A DNA stretch of 64,000 nucleotides from Actinomycetes bacterium (GTDB taxonomy: Bacteria > Actinomycetota > Actinomycetes > Mycobacteriales > Mycobacteriaceae): contig JAEWRC010000158.1 of assembly GCA_023460175.1 (NCBI GenBank), positions 47,311 through 111,310 of the forward strand. The letters run 5' to 3'. The notes below the pieces were generated by a model. It made no database searches. It saw nothing but the letters and a program-made list of their open reading frames with translations, and was not told the origin of the DNA. Position 1 is the first letter of the stretch; the number at the start of each line of letters is the position of its first letter. This document shows positions 34,973 to 43,952 of the stretch, one piece after another. Both the position numbers and the translations under genes were made by a program.

Positions 34973-36079
34973 ATGGACTTTCAACTCAGCGACGAGCAGG
35001 AACTGCTGCGCGACACCACCCGGGATCTGCTGGCGCACCACTACGACGCCGAGCGGCGCAATCAGGTCATCGAGACCGACCTGGGCTGGAGCCGTCAGGT
35101 GTGGGGACAGCTGGCCGAGACCGGCATCCTCGGGCTGGGCTTCGACCCCTCGGAGTCCGGTCAGCTCGAAATCATGTTGGTGCTCACCGAGATCGGTCGC
35201 CGGCTGGCGCCGGAGCCGGTGCTGCACGCCGCCCTGGCGCCCGGGTCGATCATCGCCGAGCAGGGCACCGACGAGCAGAAGCAGCTTCTCGACGAGGTAT
35301 CCGAGGGCCGGCTGCTGCTGGCCTTCGCGCACACCGAGCCGGGCATGCGCGGCGCCACCGCCACGGTGAGCACCGCCGCCCGTGCCGACGGTGACGCCTG
35401 GGTGCTCAGCGGCCGCAAGAACCCGGTGCTCGCCGGGGACACCGCCGACACGTTGGTGGTCACCGCGGCGCTGCCCGACGGCGGCACCGGCCTGTTCCTG
35501 GTGCACGGGGATGCGGTGAGCAAGAAGGGATTCCAGACGTTCGACGGGCTGCTCGGCGCGCAGATCGACCTGGACGGTGCGCCGGCAACGGCCCTGGGTT
35601 CGGCCACCGACGCGACCGCGGCCATCGAGCGCGCCCTGGTGCGCATCCAGTCGGCGCTGTGCGCCGAGGCGTTCGGCGCCATGGAGGAGTCGCTGCGGCT
35701 GACTTCGGAATACCTTAAGAGCCGCAAGCAGTTCGGCGTCACGCTCAACACCTTCCAGACGCTGACCCAGCGCGCGGCCGACATGTACGTTTCGCTGGAA
35801 CTGGCCCGCAGCATGAACCTCTACGCCGCGATGTCGATTGCCGACGGGGTGCTCGACCCCACGATCGCCGCCCGCGCCAAGCTGCAGATCGCCCGTTCGG
35901 GTCGGCACATCAGCCAGGAGTCGATCCAGCTGCACGGCGGCATCGGCATCACCGCCGAGTACCCGATCGCGCACTATGCGGCACGGCTCACCGCGATCGA
36001 CAACACCCTGGGTTCGGCTCAGGATCAGTTGGGTGTGTTGCGCGGTCAGGTCGGCGACTACGACATCGCCATGCTGTAG
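34973..36079 (+). CDS. Acyl-CoA dehydrogenase, partner subunit
   Basis: A 368-aa acyl-CoA dehydrogenase-like protein. The middle domain is degenerate (FAHTEPGMRG in place of the usual E-P-x-A-G-S-D motif) but the C-terminal helices are well kept (SRKQFGVTLNTFQTLTQRAADMY, QLHGGIGITAEYPIAHY). This asymmetry is what is seen in heteromeric FadE pairs, where each subunit supplies part of the site. Encoded 8 bp after the larger subunit. Confidence 0.9.
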   Translation: MDFQLSDEQELLRDTTRDLLAHHYDAERRNQVIETDLGWSRQVWGQLAETGILGLGFDPSESGQLEIMLVLTEIGRRLAPEPVLHAALAPGSIIAEQGTDEQKQLLDEVSEGRLLLAFAHTEPGMRGATATVSTAARADGDAWVLSGRKNPVLAGDTADTLVVTAALPDGGTGLFLVHGDAVSKKGFQTFDGLLGAQIDLDGAPATALGSATDATAAIERALVRIQSALCAEAFGAMEESLRLTSEYLKSRKQFGVTLNTFQTLTQRAADMYVSLELARSMNLYAAMSIADGVLDPTIAARAKLQIARSGRHISQESIQLHGGIGITAEYPIAHYAARLTAIDNTLGSAQDQLGVLRGQVGDYDIAML

Positions 36080-36135
36080 ACACACCCCACCATTTCGCCG
36101 GAAGCCCGTGGCGCTGATCAGGAGGACTTGTTGTC

Positions 36136-36894
36136 ATGAGTAATACCGACATGGTGGCCGCGGCCGCCGGGACGGGGGCGGCGATGGGAGAGGCCGTCGG
36201 CATCTTCATGCTGCACCCGGAGACCTTCGCCGGCAGCGTCGCGGCCGGTTATCAGAATCCGCTGGCGGGGTACGTCGCCGGCCGCGCCGGGGTGCTCGGT
36301 GAGGCCAGCGGCGCCACCGTCGGTGCGGTGCTCGCGGTGTTCGAACCGGCCACCATCGCGGCCCTGTGGGACGAGGGTATCGCGGTGCGCGGGGCTCTCG
36401 GTGCCTCCCAACAGTATTGGGAACAGACCGCCGAATTTGGCCGCAAGTACCTGAACGGCGCGCAAGGGCTCGACCGGATCGCCACGCTGGGCGAAAAGGT
36501 GATCGCGAGGGCCGCCACTGCGGGAACGCCGATGTTCGCGGGCTGGCGGGCAATGCCGCTGGCCGACGACGCGCCGGCGCGGGCCCTGCAGGTCATGCTG
36601 GTGCTGCGGGAATTGCGTGCCGACGTGCACTTCAACCTGCTCACCGTCTCGGGGATCGCCCCGGTCGAAGCGCACATGCTGCACAGGGGCGTCGAGTACA
36701 CCAAGATGTTCGGCTGGCCCGAGCCCCTCGCCGACGGCGCGGACAAGAAGGAGCGCTACGCCGAGGTCGAGCAGGCCACCAACCGGCGGATGGCCGAGAT
36801 CTTCGCGGACGCACTGGATCCCGCCGAGGCCGACGAACTCGCCGGGCTCAGCGCCGCGGCGCTGGACGTGCTCAAGGCCAACGTCCCGGCCTGA
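36136..36894 (+). CDS. SCO6745-family protein of unknown function
   Basis: A 252-aa helical protein resembling the actinobacterial SCO6745 family, with conserved PLAGYVAGRAGVLGEASGATVGAVLAVFEP near the start and PLADDAPARALQVMLVLRELRADVHF in the middle. AGGAGG precedes the ATG. Its biochemical role is not established. It may be co-transcribed with the acyl-CoA dehydrogenase pair, 56 bp away. Confidence 0.78.
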   Translation: MSNTDMVAAAAGTGAAMGEAVGIFMLHPETFAGSVAAGYQNPLAGYVAGRAGVLGEASGATVGAVLAVFEPATIAALWDEGIAVRGALGASQQYWEQTAEFGRKYLNGAQGLDRIATLGEKVIARAATAGTPMFAGWRAMPLADDAPARALQVMLVLRELRADVHFNLLTVSGIAPVEAHMLHRGVEYTKMFGWPEPLADGADKKERYAEVEQATNRRMAEIFADALDPAEADELAGLSAAALDVLKANVPA

Positions 36895-36935
36895 TCAGAT
36901 CCGAGGTGGGCGACCCTGCCTCACCCGAGCCTGCC

Positions 36936-37805
36936 TCACCCGACCCCGGCGCTGACCTCCTTGAGCGCCGCCAGGTATTCGAGGTACTCGGTCAGCGAAT
37001 CCTGCGCCCGGCCCACGGAGATGATCGTCGCGCCCGCAGCCACGGTCGCGGCCAGGATGTCCACGGTCCGAGCGGGCTCCTTGACGGGATCCAGCGGCTC
37101 GACCGGCGGCAGTACCACCTCGAAGTCGGCCGGCACCTCGACCCGATCCAGCCACTGCCGGGCGGTGTCCGGGGTGACGGCGAACGGCGTCCACCCGTCG
37201 CCGAGGGTGACGGCGCGACGCAGCGAGCGCAGCGTGCGTCCGCCCACCCAGATCGGCACCCGCGGCTGTACGGCGCACGGATCGACGACCATGCCTTCGA
37301 AGTCGTAGTAGTCGCCGTGGTAGGCCGGGGTGCGCTGGGACAGCGCGGCGCGCAGCGCGCGGATCCCGTCGTCGGAACGCGGCCCCCGATCGTCGAACGG
37401 CGCCTCGATCAGCTCGAACTCCTCCTTGAGGCTGCCGACGCCGACCCCGAGGATGACGCGCCCGTTGCTGATCAAATCCAGTGTGCCGTAACGCTTCGCG
37501 ATCTCAAGCGGGTGGTGATAGGGCAGCACCAGCACGTGCGGCACCAGCCGGATCTGCCGGGTACGCGCGGCCAGGTACCCCAGCGTGGCCAGCGGATCCC
37601 AGTACCGCGGGCCGCGCCGCGCGAGTTCACCCGCGGGCAGGGCGATGTGCTCGCTGCAGGTGAGGTGGTAGTAGCCGAGCTGATCCGCGGTCTCGGCGAC
37701 CCGGGCGAGGTCGTCGATCGTCGCGGTCTCTTCCCACGGCCCGTGCGCTCCGGGATGTAGGGAGACGACGGGACTGGCGATCGACAGCTTCATACTCTTG
37801 TCCAT
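36936..37805 (-). CDS. LLM-class F420-dependent oxidoreductase
   Basis: A 289-aa luciferase-like monooxygenase-fold protein of the F420-dependent mycobacterial group, with YYHLTCSEHIALP, LVLPYHHPLEIAKRYGTLDLISNGRVILGVGVGSLKEEF and IWVGGRTLRSLRRAVTLGDGW. The fold binds F420 or FMN; the substrate is unknown. ATG 37805 follows GAGAGAA; MKL at 37793 is possible. A 57-bp gap separates it from the TetR gene upstream, so they may share a transcript. Confidence 0.88.
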   Translation of the reverse strand: MDKSMKLSIASPVVSLHPGAHGPWEETATIDDLARVAETADQLGYYHLTCSEHIALPAGELARRGPRYWDPLATLGYLAARTRQIRLVPHVLVLPYHHPLEIAKRYGTLDLISNGRVILGVGVGSLKEEFELIEAPFDDRGPRSDDGIRALRAALSQRTPAYHGDYYDFEGMVVDPCAVQPRVPIWVGGRTLRSLRRAVTLGDGWTPFAVTPDTARQWLDRVEVPADFEVVLPPVEPLDPVKEPARTVDILAATVAAGATIISVGRAQDSLTEYLEYLAALKEVSAGVG

Positions 37806-37862
37806 TTCTCTCGCGGCGCATCGGAATACCGTTGATATCAGGTGAACTCCGCACGCGTGCGG

Positions 37863-38462
37863 TCAGGCCGAGGTGTGGATGCTGGAAACGACCAGTTGTA
37901 GATAGGGGCGGTAGAGGTCTTGGCCGTCGAGGTGGCTGTCGAGGGTGATGCCGTCGTTGGCGGCGAGCACCACCCGCGCCAGGGTGTCGGCGTCGATGGT
38001 CAGCACCCCGCCGATCCGCGCGACGTTCTTGCTGATGAACTCGCCGAGGGCCCGGATGGTCTCCAGTCGTTGGGCGGCCACGGCCTCCCGCGCGCCGGGA
38101 TTGCGCAGCAGGTACAGCGTGAGTTCGTAACCGAGTGCCGCGCGGTCCGTGCCGCTGCTCAGCTGCCGCCACCGGTCGGCGAGTTCATCGATGTCGACGT
38201 CGTCGAGGCGGTGGAACGACATCATGACCTCGGCGAATCCGTCGAGGAACCGTTGGCGCTGGCGGTCCACCACCGCCAGGAACAGCTTCTCCTTCGCGCC
38301 GAACTGCGAATAGATCGCGCCGCGGGTGAACCCGGCCGCGTCCGCGATCTCCTCGAGCGCCGCTCCGGTCAGGCCCTTCCGCGCGAAGACCTCCTCGGCG
38401 GCATCGAGCAGCAGCCCGCGCAGATGCTCGGCCCGGCGCTCCTTGGTCCAGCGTTCCACCAC
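37863..38462 (-). CDS. TetR-family regulator
   Basis: A 199-aa TetR-type repressor. The N-terminal helix-turn-helix (AAEEVFARKGLTGAALEEIADAAGFTRGAIYSQFGAKEKLFLAVV) is clear and the rest is the helical ligand domain. It diverges from the Rieske-P450 operon, and the gap contains the palindrome GTATCGGCGATAC. It most likely represses that operon and itself. Confidence 0.92.
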   Translation of the reverse strand: MVERWTKERRAEHLRGLLLDAAEEVFARKGLTGAALEEIADAAGFTRGAIYSQFGAKEKLFLAVVDRQRQRFLDGFAEVMMSFHRLDDVDIDELADRWRQLSSGTDRAALGYELTLYLLRNPGAREAVAAQRLETIRALGEFISKNVARIGGVLTIDADTLARVVLAANDGITLDSHLDGQDLYRPYLQLVVSSIHTSA

Positions 38463-38519
38463 CGGTGCATCCTCCCATCACGACACAAAGTGTGACGCCA
38501 GCCACTTTAATACAGTCTT

Positions 38520-38532
38520 GTATCGGCGATAC
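38520..38532. promoter_or_regulatory. Probable TetR operator of the Rieske operon
   Basis: GTATCGGCGATAC is a perfect 13-bp palindrome around a central G, followed at 38539-38544 by another GTATCG half. It lies between the TetR start and the Rieske gene. It is not related to the GTATCC operator of Region 1 beyond the shared GTATC. Confidence 0.55.
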
Positions 38533-38644
38533 GGTCATGTATCGTGAGGCCCGTCACATCATCGGATCCGGAAACTCGGCAGGCCCTCGCCGGCACCGGA
38601 CCGCTGCACGTGAGTCGCTGACGACTTCAAGGAGGACTCCAGTG

Positions 38645-40009
38645 ATGCCAGCAACGCGCCCCGGAGATTGGCTCGACCCCGACTCGGGCCTCGGCCTGGG
38701 CCTGGACGACGTGCAACCCGGCACGTTCAACATGACGATCCCGACCGACCGCTACACCTGCCCGGACTACGCGGCGCGGGAGCGCGACGCGATCTGGTTG
38801 CGGTCCTGGCAGATCGCGGGACGGGTCGACGAGATCCCGAAGCCCGGCGACTGGAAGCGCTACGAGATACTCGACCAGTCGTTCCTCATCGTGCGCGGAA
38901 AAGATGACGTACTAAGGGGTTTCGTCAACTCCTGTCGACACCGCGGCAACGCGCTGTGCATCACCGACACCGGTAATGCCAAGCGGGGCTTCCTCTGCCA
39001 GTACCACCTCTGGTCCTATGACCTGGAGGGCAACCTGAAGGGAATGCTGCGGGAGAACCTGGCCGGCCCGATCGACAAGACCGAGAACTCGCTGCTGCCG
39101 GTGTCGGTGGACACCTTCGCGGGGTTTATCTTCCTCAACCCGGACCCCGACGCGGTCCCGCTGCGGGAGTACCTCGGCGAGGACGTGGTCACCCTGCTCG
39201 AGCCCTACAACATCGAGCAGTTCACCGTCGTCATGGACGTCAAGGAAGCCATCGAGTGCAACTGGAAGGTCGTCATGGACGCCTTCGAGGAGGGCTACCA
39301 CATCAACGGTATCCACCCGCAGCTGTTGCAGGTCCTGCACATCAACCCGGCGACCGCCCGGTACCGCTTCTTCGAAAACCACAGTGTCGCAATGGCTCCC
39401 TTCGAGGTCCAGGGCGCCAGCACCCAGGAACAGGTCGAGGGCATGCTGGCCCTGCCGGAGACCTTCCCCGGCACGGTCGCGGTCATCCCGCGCTTCCAGG
39501 AACTCCTGGCCCCCTACCGGGACGACGACGGCAAGTTCGAGTTCCCCGACGGCGTCACCGCCCGCGCACTGCTGCAACAGGCCACCCGCGAGGTGCTGAC
39601 CGGCATGGGGTTGGACGTCAGCGACCTCACCGACGACCAGATGGTCGACAACCAGGGCTGGGTACTGTTCCCGAACTACTTCATGACGGTGCGCGCCGGG
39701 GAATGCCACGTCATCATGTCGGCACCGCATCCCGACGGCGACCCCAACCGCTGCATCTGGCACGTCGCCAGCTACATGTTCCTGCCCGAGGAGTTCCGGG
39801 ACGCCGTGCGCGCCGAGGCCATCGTCGTCGACACCCCGGGCAGCCACAAGTACTTCGAGGCGCTCCAGCAGGACTACGAACAGATGCCGCGCCAACAAAA
39901 AGGCCTGCGCAACAACCGACTCGACCACCTGTCGCTGGTCAAGGAGGAGGTCGTCGTCGCGCACTTCCACTCCGTCGTCGACCGCCACATGGCCGCCACC
40001 CGTAGCTGA
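38645..40009 (+). CDS. Rieske non-heme iron oxygenase, alpha subunit
   Basis: A 454-aa ring-hydroxylating-type oxygenase. The Rieske 2Fe-2S ligands are Cys97, His99, Cys118 and His121 (CRH...CQYH); the mononuclear iron site has Asp212, His219 and His224 (MDAFEEGYHINGIH), plus a later Asp. The family dihydroxylates or hydroxylates aromatic or alicyclic rings. GGAGG at 38631-38635 supports ATG 38645 (or GTG 38642). It leads an operon with two NTF2-like proteins, a P450, an SDR and an enoyl-CoA hydratase. No ferredoxin or reductase gene is beside it. Confidence 0.93.
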   Translation: MPATRPGDWLDPDSGLGLGLDDVQPGTFNMTIPTDRYTCPDYAARERDAIWLRSWQIAGRVDEIPKPGDWKRYEILDQSFLIVRGKDDVLRGFVNSCRHRGNALCITDTGNAKRGFLCQYHLWSYDLEGNLKGMLRENLAGPIDKTENSLLPVSVDTFAGFIFLNPDPDAVPLREYLGEDVVTLLEPYNIEQFTVVMDVKEAIECNWKVVMDAFEEGYHINGIHPQLLQVLHINPATARYRFFENHSVAMAPFEVQGASTQEQVEGMLALPETFPGTVAVIPRFQELLAPYRDDDGKFEFPDGVTARALLQQATREVLTGMGLDVSDLTDDQMVDNQGWVLFPNYFMTVRAGECHVIMSAPHPDGDPNRCIWHVASYMFLPEEFRDAVRAEAIVVDTPGSHKYFEALQQDYEQMPRQQKGLRNNRLDHLSLVKEEVVVAHFHSVVDRHMAATRS

Positions 40010-40041
40010 TCCACCAACCAACCCCGGAAAGAAGGACATTC

Positions 40042-40566
40042 GTGAACCTCGAAGAGCGCATCGCCCACCACGTTCGGATGGCGGAGGCCTACCGCGACGC
40101 CTACCTGGACCAAAGCGTCAAGGACGGCGCCGCCTTCGCCGACGCCTGGAAGTTCGCCGACGACGGGGTGTACGTGTCGCCGTACTTCACCGGTGATCAG
40201 GTCTTCCCGTTCAGCGAGTTCCCCACCGACACCGCCCGCGCCTCGACGATGGAGGCCAAGGCCTACTCGCTGACCTTCCCGGACTGGAAGCCGGCCAGCT
40301 TCGACTACTGGCCCGCCAGCAACGGTGTGGTGATGAAGACGCGCTGGGAGGGCCACACCAAAGACGGTGTGAAGATGGGCTTCTACTCCTACAGCTTCAT
40401 CCAGACCAACGACGACGGGCAGTTGACCCGGTGGGAGACCCACGTCAACGACGAGTACAACGCCTTCCTGGACGTGGCGATCGGCGTACACGGCCCGTTC
40501 AACGGCACCAGCGAATACGTCGAGGCCCTGGAGCGCACGCTGGCCGCCGCCGGGGTGACGGTGTGA
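40042..40566 (+). CDS. NTF2-like (SnoaL-type) protein 1
   Basis: A 174-aa protein with the alpha+beta cone fold pattern of the NTF2/SnoaL superfamily: an early helix ERIAHHVRMAEAYRDAYL, then beta strands around VVMKTRWEGHTKDG and GFYSYSFIQTNDD. Beta subunits of Rieske oxygenases share this fold and size, so it may be the small subunit of the oxygenase encoded 32 bp upstream; an isomerase or hydratase is the alternative. GTG start. Confidence 0.75.
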   Translation: MNLEERIAHHVRMAEAYRDAYLDQSVKDGAAFADAWKFADDGVYVSPYFTGDQVFPFSEFPTDTARASTMEAKAYSLTFPDWKPASFDYWPASNGVVMKTRWEGHTKDGVKMGFYSYSFIQTNDDGQLTRWETHVNDEYNAFLDVAIGVHGPFNGTSEYVEALERTLAAAGVTV

Positions 40567-41027
40567 CCACTCTCGACGACGCGCTCGGTGCGGTCACCGG
40601 GCGGTCGCGGACGGTACTGGAGTACAGCAAGACGATGAAGGCGTTGGTGGACAGCGCCAAGCAACCCGACTTCTCCGTCGAGAGCTGGGCGCCGCTGGCG
40701 GAACTGATCGCCACCGACGACTTCGTGCGGATCGGCCCGTTCAAAGAGGTGATGAACTGGACCGAGTACACCGCGTTCCTGACCAATTGGGCGAAGTCCT
40801 CGGACTGGGACTGCTCGTTCAAGCGCGTCTCCGAGGCGGGTGAGGTGGCGTTCCTCGAACTCGAAGAGCGCAGCCGGGTAGGCGATTTCAGCAGTGTCGT
40901 GAACACCGCCTCGGTCTACGAGTTCAACGCGGACAACAAGATCACCTACATCGCGGTGTATCTGCAGATGGAGTTGCCGGATCCGGCGACCATGCCCGCC
41001 TTCGAAAGCGCCGGGGAGGCGGAGTGA
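40563..41027 (+). CDS. NTF2-like (SnoaL-type) protein 2
   Basis: A 154-aa protein that looks like a second NTF2-like cone: N-terminal helices, then strands ending VVNTASVYEFNADNKITYIAVYLQMEL. The GTG start shares four bases with the previous stop, and its own stop overlaps the P450 GTG, so the three are translationally coupled. Two adjacent NTF2-like proteins after a Rieske alpha subunit is unusual. Function not assignable; possible second small subunit. Confidence 0.72.
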   Translation: MTTLDDALGAVTGRSRTVLEYSKTMKALVDSAKQPDFSVESWAPLAELIATDDFVRIGPFKEVMNWTEYTAFLTNWAKSSDWDCSFKRVSEAGEVAFLELEERSRVGDFSSVVNTASVYEFNADNKITYIAVYLQMELPDPATMPAFESAGEAE

Positions 41028-42316
41028 CCGACCAGCGGACCGCGCTCGACGTCGACGCGGTCGACTTCTTCACCGACAACAAGCTGCTGCATGACCCGTA
41101 CGACTACCTCGCCGCACTCCGCGAGCTGTGCCCCGTGCGCCGCGAACCCCACCACGACGTCGTGATGATCACCGGCTACGAGGAGGCCGTGGGGGTCTAC
41201 AACGACAACGTGCGGTTCTCGGCGTGCACCGCGGTCACCGGTCCGTTCCCCGGTTTTCCGGTGCCGCTAGAGGGTGACGACATCTCGGACCTGATCGCCG
41301 AGCACCGCGACAAGCTGCCGTTCAACGATCAGCTGCCGACGCTGGATCCGCCGGTGCACACCGATCACCGCGCACTGCTGTCGCGGATGATCACCCCCAA
41401 GCGCCTCAAGGAGAACGAGGAGTTCATGTGGCGGCTGGCCGACCGTCAGTACGACGAGGCGCTGGCCGGTGGAAGTTGTGAATTCGTCGCCGATTTCGGC
41501 AACCCGTTCGCGATGCTGGTGATCGCCGACCTGCTGGGTGTGCCGGAATCCGACCACGACGACTTCCGCGCCCAACTGCTGACCGCGACCGGCACGATCG
41601 GCAGCAGCGGCGGGGACGCGATGCACCACTCGCCGCTGGAGTACCTCTACGGGAAGTTCACCGACTACATCACCGACCGCCGGGAGAACCCGCGCGACGA
41701 CGTGCTGACCGGACTGGCCGCCGCGCTCTTTCCCGACGGCAGCACGCCGCCGGTGATCGACGTGGTGTGCGTGGCGGCCAACCTGTTCGCGGCCGGGCAG
41801 GAGACCACGGTGCGGCTGCTGAGCACCGCGGTGATGATGATCGCCGAAGACGCTGAGCTGCAGGCGAATCTGCGCGCCGATCGCAGCCTGATCCCCGGTT
41901 TCGTCGAGGAGGCGCTGCGGTTCGAAAGCCCCATCCGGGGTGACTTCCGCCTGTCGAAGGTGCCCGTCACCGTCGGTGGGGTGGACCTGCCGGCCGGCAC
42001 CACGGTGATGCTCAACAACGCCGCCGCCAACCGGGATCCGCGACGTTTCACCGACCCCGACACCTTCGACCCGAAGCGGGCCAACGCGCGTCAACACATC
42101 GCCTTTGGCCGCGGCCCGCACAGCTGCCCGGGCGCACCGCTGGCCCGCGCGGAGGCCATGGTGAGCCTCAACCGGCTCCTCGACCGGACCGGCGACATCT
42201 GGATCGACGAGGACAAACACGGTCCGCCCGGGGACCGCCGCTACCGGTATCTGCCGACGTTCATCCTGCGCGGCCTCACCAAGCTGCACATCGGGTTCAC
42301 CCCGGGGAGTCACTGA
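41024..42316 (+). CDS. Cytochrome P450 monooxygenase
   Basis: A 430-aa P450. The I-helix AAGQETTVR, ExxR motif EALR and heme loop FGRGPHSCPGAPLA (Cys368) are all canonical. GTG start overlapping the preceding stop. Unlike the P450 at 11225, no ferredoxin is encoded beside it. It presumably acts on a product of the Rieske enzyme or on a parallel position of the same substrate. Confidence 0.94.
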   Translation: MTDQRTALDVDAVDFFTDNKLLHDPYDYLAALRELCPVRREPHHDVVMITGYEEAVGVYNDNVRFSACTAVTGPFPGFPVPLEGDDISDLIAEHRDKLPFNDQLPTLDPPVHTDHRALLSRMITPKRLKENEEFMWRLADRQYDEALAGGSCEFVADFGNPFAMLVIADLLGVPESDHDDFRAQLLTATGTIGSSGGDAMHHSPLEYLYGKFTDYITDRRENPRDDVLTGLAAALFPDGSTPPVIDVVCVAANLFAAGQETTVRLLSTAVMMIAEDAELQANLRADRSLIPGFVEEALRFESPIRGDFRLSKVPVTVGGVDLPAGTTVMLNNAAANRDPRRFTDPDTFDPKRANARQHIAFGRGPHSCPGAPLARAEAMVSLNRLLDRTGDIWIDEDKHGPPGDRRYRYLPTFILRGLTKLHIGFTPGSH

Positions 42317-42319
42317 GAC

Positions 42320-43075
42320 ATGCCGTTCGAAGGAACCACCGCCATCGTCACCGGCGGTGCACAGGGCCTTGGCCTCGCGATCGCCGAGGCGCTCGCCGGC
42401 CGCGGCACCAAGGTCGCCGTCTTCGACCTCGACACCGCCCAACTCGACGCCGAGGTCGCGCGACTACGGGAACAGGGTGGCACCGTCACCGGCTACACCG
42501 TCGACGTATCCGACCGCGGGCAGGTCCGGGCGGCCGTCGAGCGGGTCCGCTCGGAGCTCGGGCCGGTGCTGATCCTGGTCAACAACGCTGGGGTCGAGCA
42601 GTTCGGCAAGTTCGCCGAGATCACCGACGAGCAGTGGGACCGGGTGATGGCGATCAACCTGCGCGGGCCGTTCATCTGCACCCAGGAGGTGCTGCCGGAC
42701 ATGCTGGAGGCGGCCTGGGGACGCATCGTCAACATCTCCTCATCGAGCGCGCAGGGCGGTCAGTCGCAGATGGCGGCATACGTCAGCTCGAAGTCCGGCG
42801 TGATCGGTTTCACCAAGGCGCTGGCACTCGAACTGGGGCCCAAGGGCATCACCGTCAACACCATCCCACCCGGAATGGTGGTGACACCGATGCTCGAGAA
42901 GGCGATCGCCGAGGGCCGGTTCACCGCGTCGTTGGAGCATTTCGCACAGATCACTCCGGTGCGCCGCGCGGGCCGACCCGAAGACATCGCCAACGCCGCG
43001 ATCTTCCTGTGCCAAGATGAGTCGTCCTATGTGACCGGACAGGTCATCGGTGTCAACGGAGGGCGGCGCACGTGA
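42320..43075 (+). CDS. Short-chain dehydrogenase/reductase
   Basis: A 251-aa classical SDR: TGGAQGLG, NNAG, Ser in NISSSSAQ, YVSSK. It is 3 bp after the P450 stop and overlaps the enoyl-CoA hydratase start, so it is part of the operon. It would oxidise an alcohol made by one of the two oxygenases. Confidence 0.92.
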   Translation: MPFEGTTAIVTGGAQGLGLAIAEALAGRGTKVAVFDLDTAQLDAEVARLREQGGTVTGYTVDVSDRGQVRAAVERVRSELGPVLILVNNAGVEQFGKFAEITDEQWDRVMAINLRGPFICTQEVLPDMLEAAWGRIVNISSSSAQGGQSQMAAYVSSKSGVIGFTKALALELGPKGITVNTIPPGMVVTPMLEKAIAEGRFTASLEHFAQITPVRRAGRPEDIANAAIFLCQDESSYVTGQVIGVNGGRRT

Positions 43076-43905
43076 CCGAATCCAGTGCGGCAGAGCAGGG
43101 TCCGCGGCCACCGGAGGGCGACTGGCTGGGCACGAAGTTCCTGCGCTTCGACCGCGAGGGACCGTTCGGGATCTGCACGCTGGACCGGCCCGAGGCCCGC
43201 AACGCGATGACGCCGGCGATGTACTTCGGCATCAAGTACGCGGTCAACCACGTGGGCTCCGACCCGGATCTGGCCGGGTTGCTGATCACCGGGGCCGGCG
43301 ACGTGTTCGCCCCCGGTGGTGACATGGGCGGTGGCGGCGAGGACAACTGGCTGACCTTCGGCAGCGCGCTCGGCATGGATGCCCTGCCCTTCGACACGCT
43401 GCGGCAGTCGGCCAAACCGGTGGTGGCCGCCGTCAACGGGCTGTGCCAGGGCGGCGGTCTGCAGATCGCGCTGTGCGCCGACATGGCGGTCGTCAGCGAT
43501 CGGGCCACCTTCCGGGTGCCCGAGCTCTACCGCGGCATCGCCGACACCTACTACAGCCAGATGCTTGCGCGGCTCATCGGACCGGTCCGAACCCGCGACC
43601 TGATGTTCACCGGCCGCACCCTGACCGCGCAGGAGGCGCTGGACTGGGGCATGGTCGCGCGCGTCGTCGGTCACGACGACCTGCCCGACGCGGCCCGCGA
43701 GGTCCTCGCGCAGTGCTGCCGAACTGCGCCCGGGGCCCGCACGGTAGTCAAGTCCAGCCTGGACAACTACCTCGGTCTCTACGACCGGGTCGGGATGCAG
43801 GCCAGCCTGGGGGCGCCGGAGTCCATCGAGGGCTTCATGGCGTTCAAGGAGCGCCGCTCACCGAACTGGGTGCATCCGGAGCTGCGCATCGACGGGCGGC
43901 TCTGA
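43072..43905 (+). CDS. Enoyl-CoA hydratase/isomerase (crotonase family)
   Basis: A 277-aa crotonase-fold protein: TLDRPEARNAMTPAM, oxyanion-hole segments FAPGGDMG and NGLCQGGGLQIALCADMAV. In the second catalytic stretch (VPELYRGIADTYYSQMLARLIG) a Glu lies in the region of the family's catalytic residues. It acts on acyl-CoA double bonds or as a C-C hydrolase. Last gene of the Rieske operon, GTG start overlapping the SDR. There is no CoA ligase in the operon, so CoA activation must come from elsewhere. Confidence 0.9.
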   Translation: MTESSAAEQGPRPPEGDWLGTKFLRFDREGPFGICTLDRPEARNAMTPAMYFGIKYAVNHVGSDPDLAGLLITGAGDVFAPGGDMGGGGEDNWLTFGSALGMDALPFDTLRQSAKPVVAAVNGLCQGGGLQIALCADMAVVSDRATFRVPELYRGIADTYYSQMLARLIGPVRTRDLMFTGRTLTAQEALDWGMVARVVGHDDLPDAAREVLAQCCRTAPGARTVVKSSLDNYLGLYDRVGMQASLGAPESIEGFMAFKERRSPNWVHPELRIDGRL

Positions 43906-43952
43906 GGCCAAAGCCACGGTTTCGGCGGCCCCACCTCGGGAATAGTGGAGGG

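Noticed and set aside
38465..38644. Longer Rieske protein (514 aa)
   Set aside because: The extension crosses the TetR operator and has no similarity to the family; GGAGG precedes ATG 38645.
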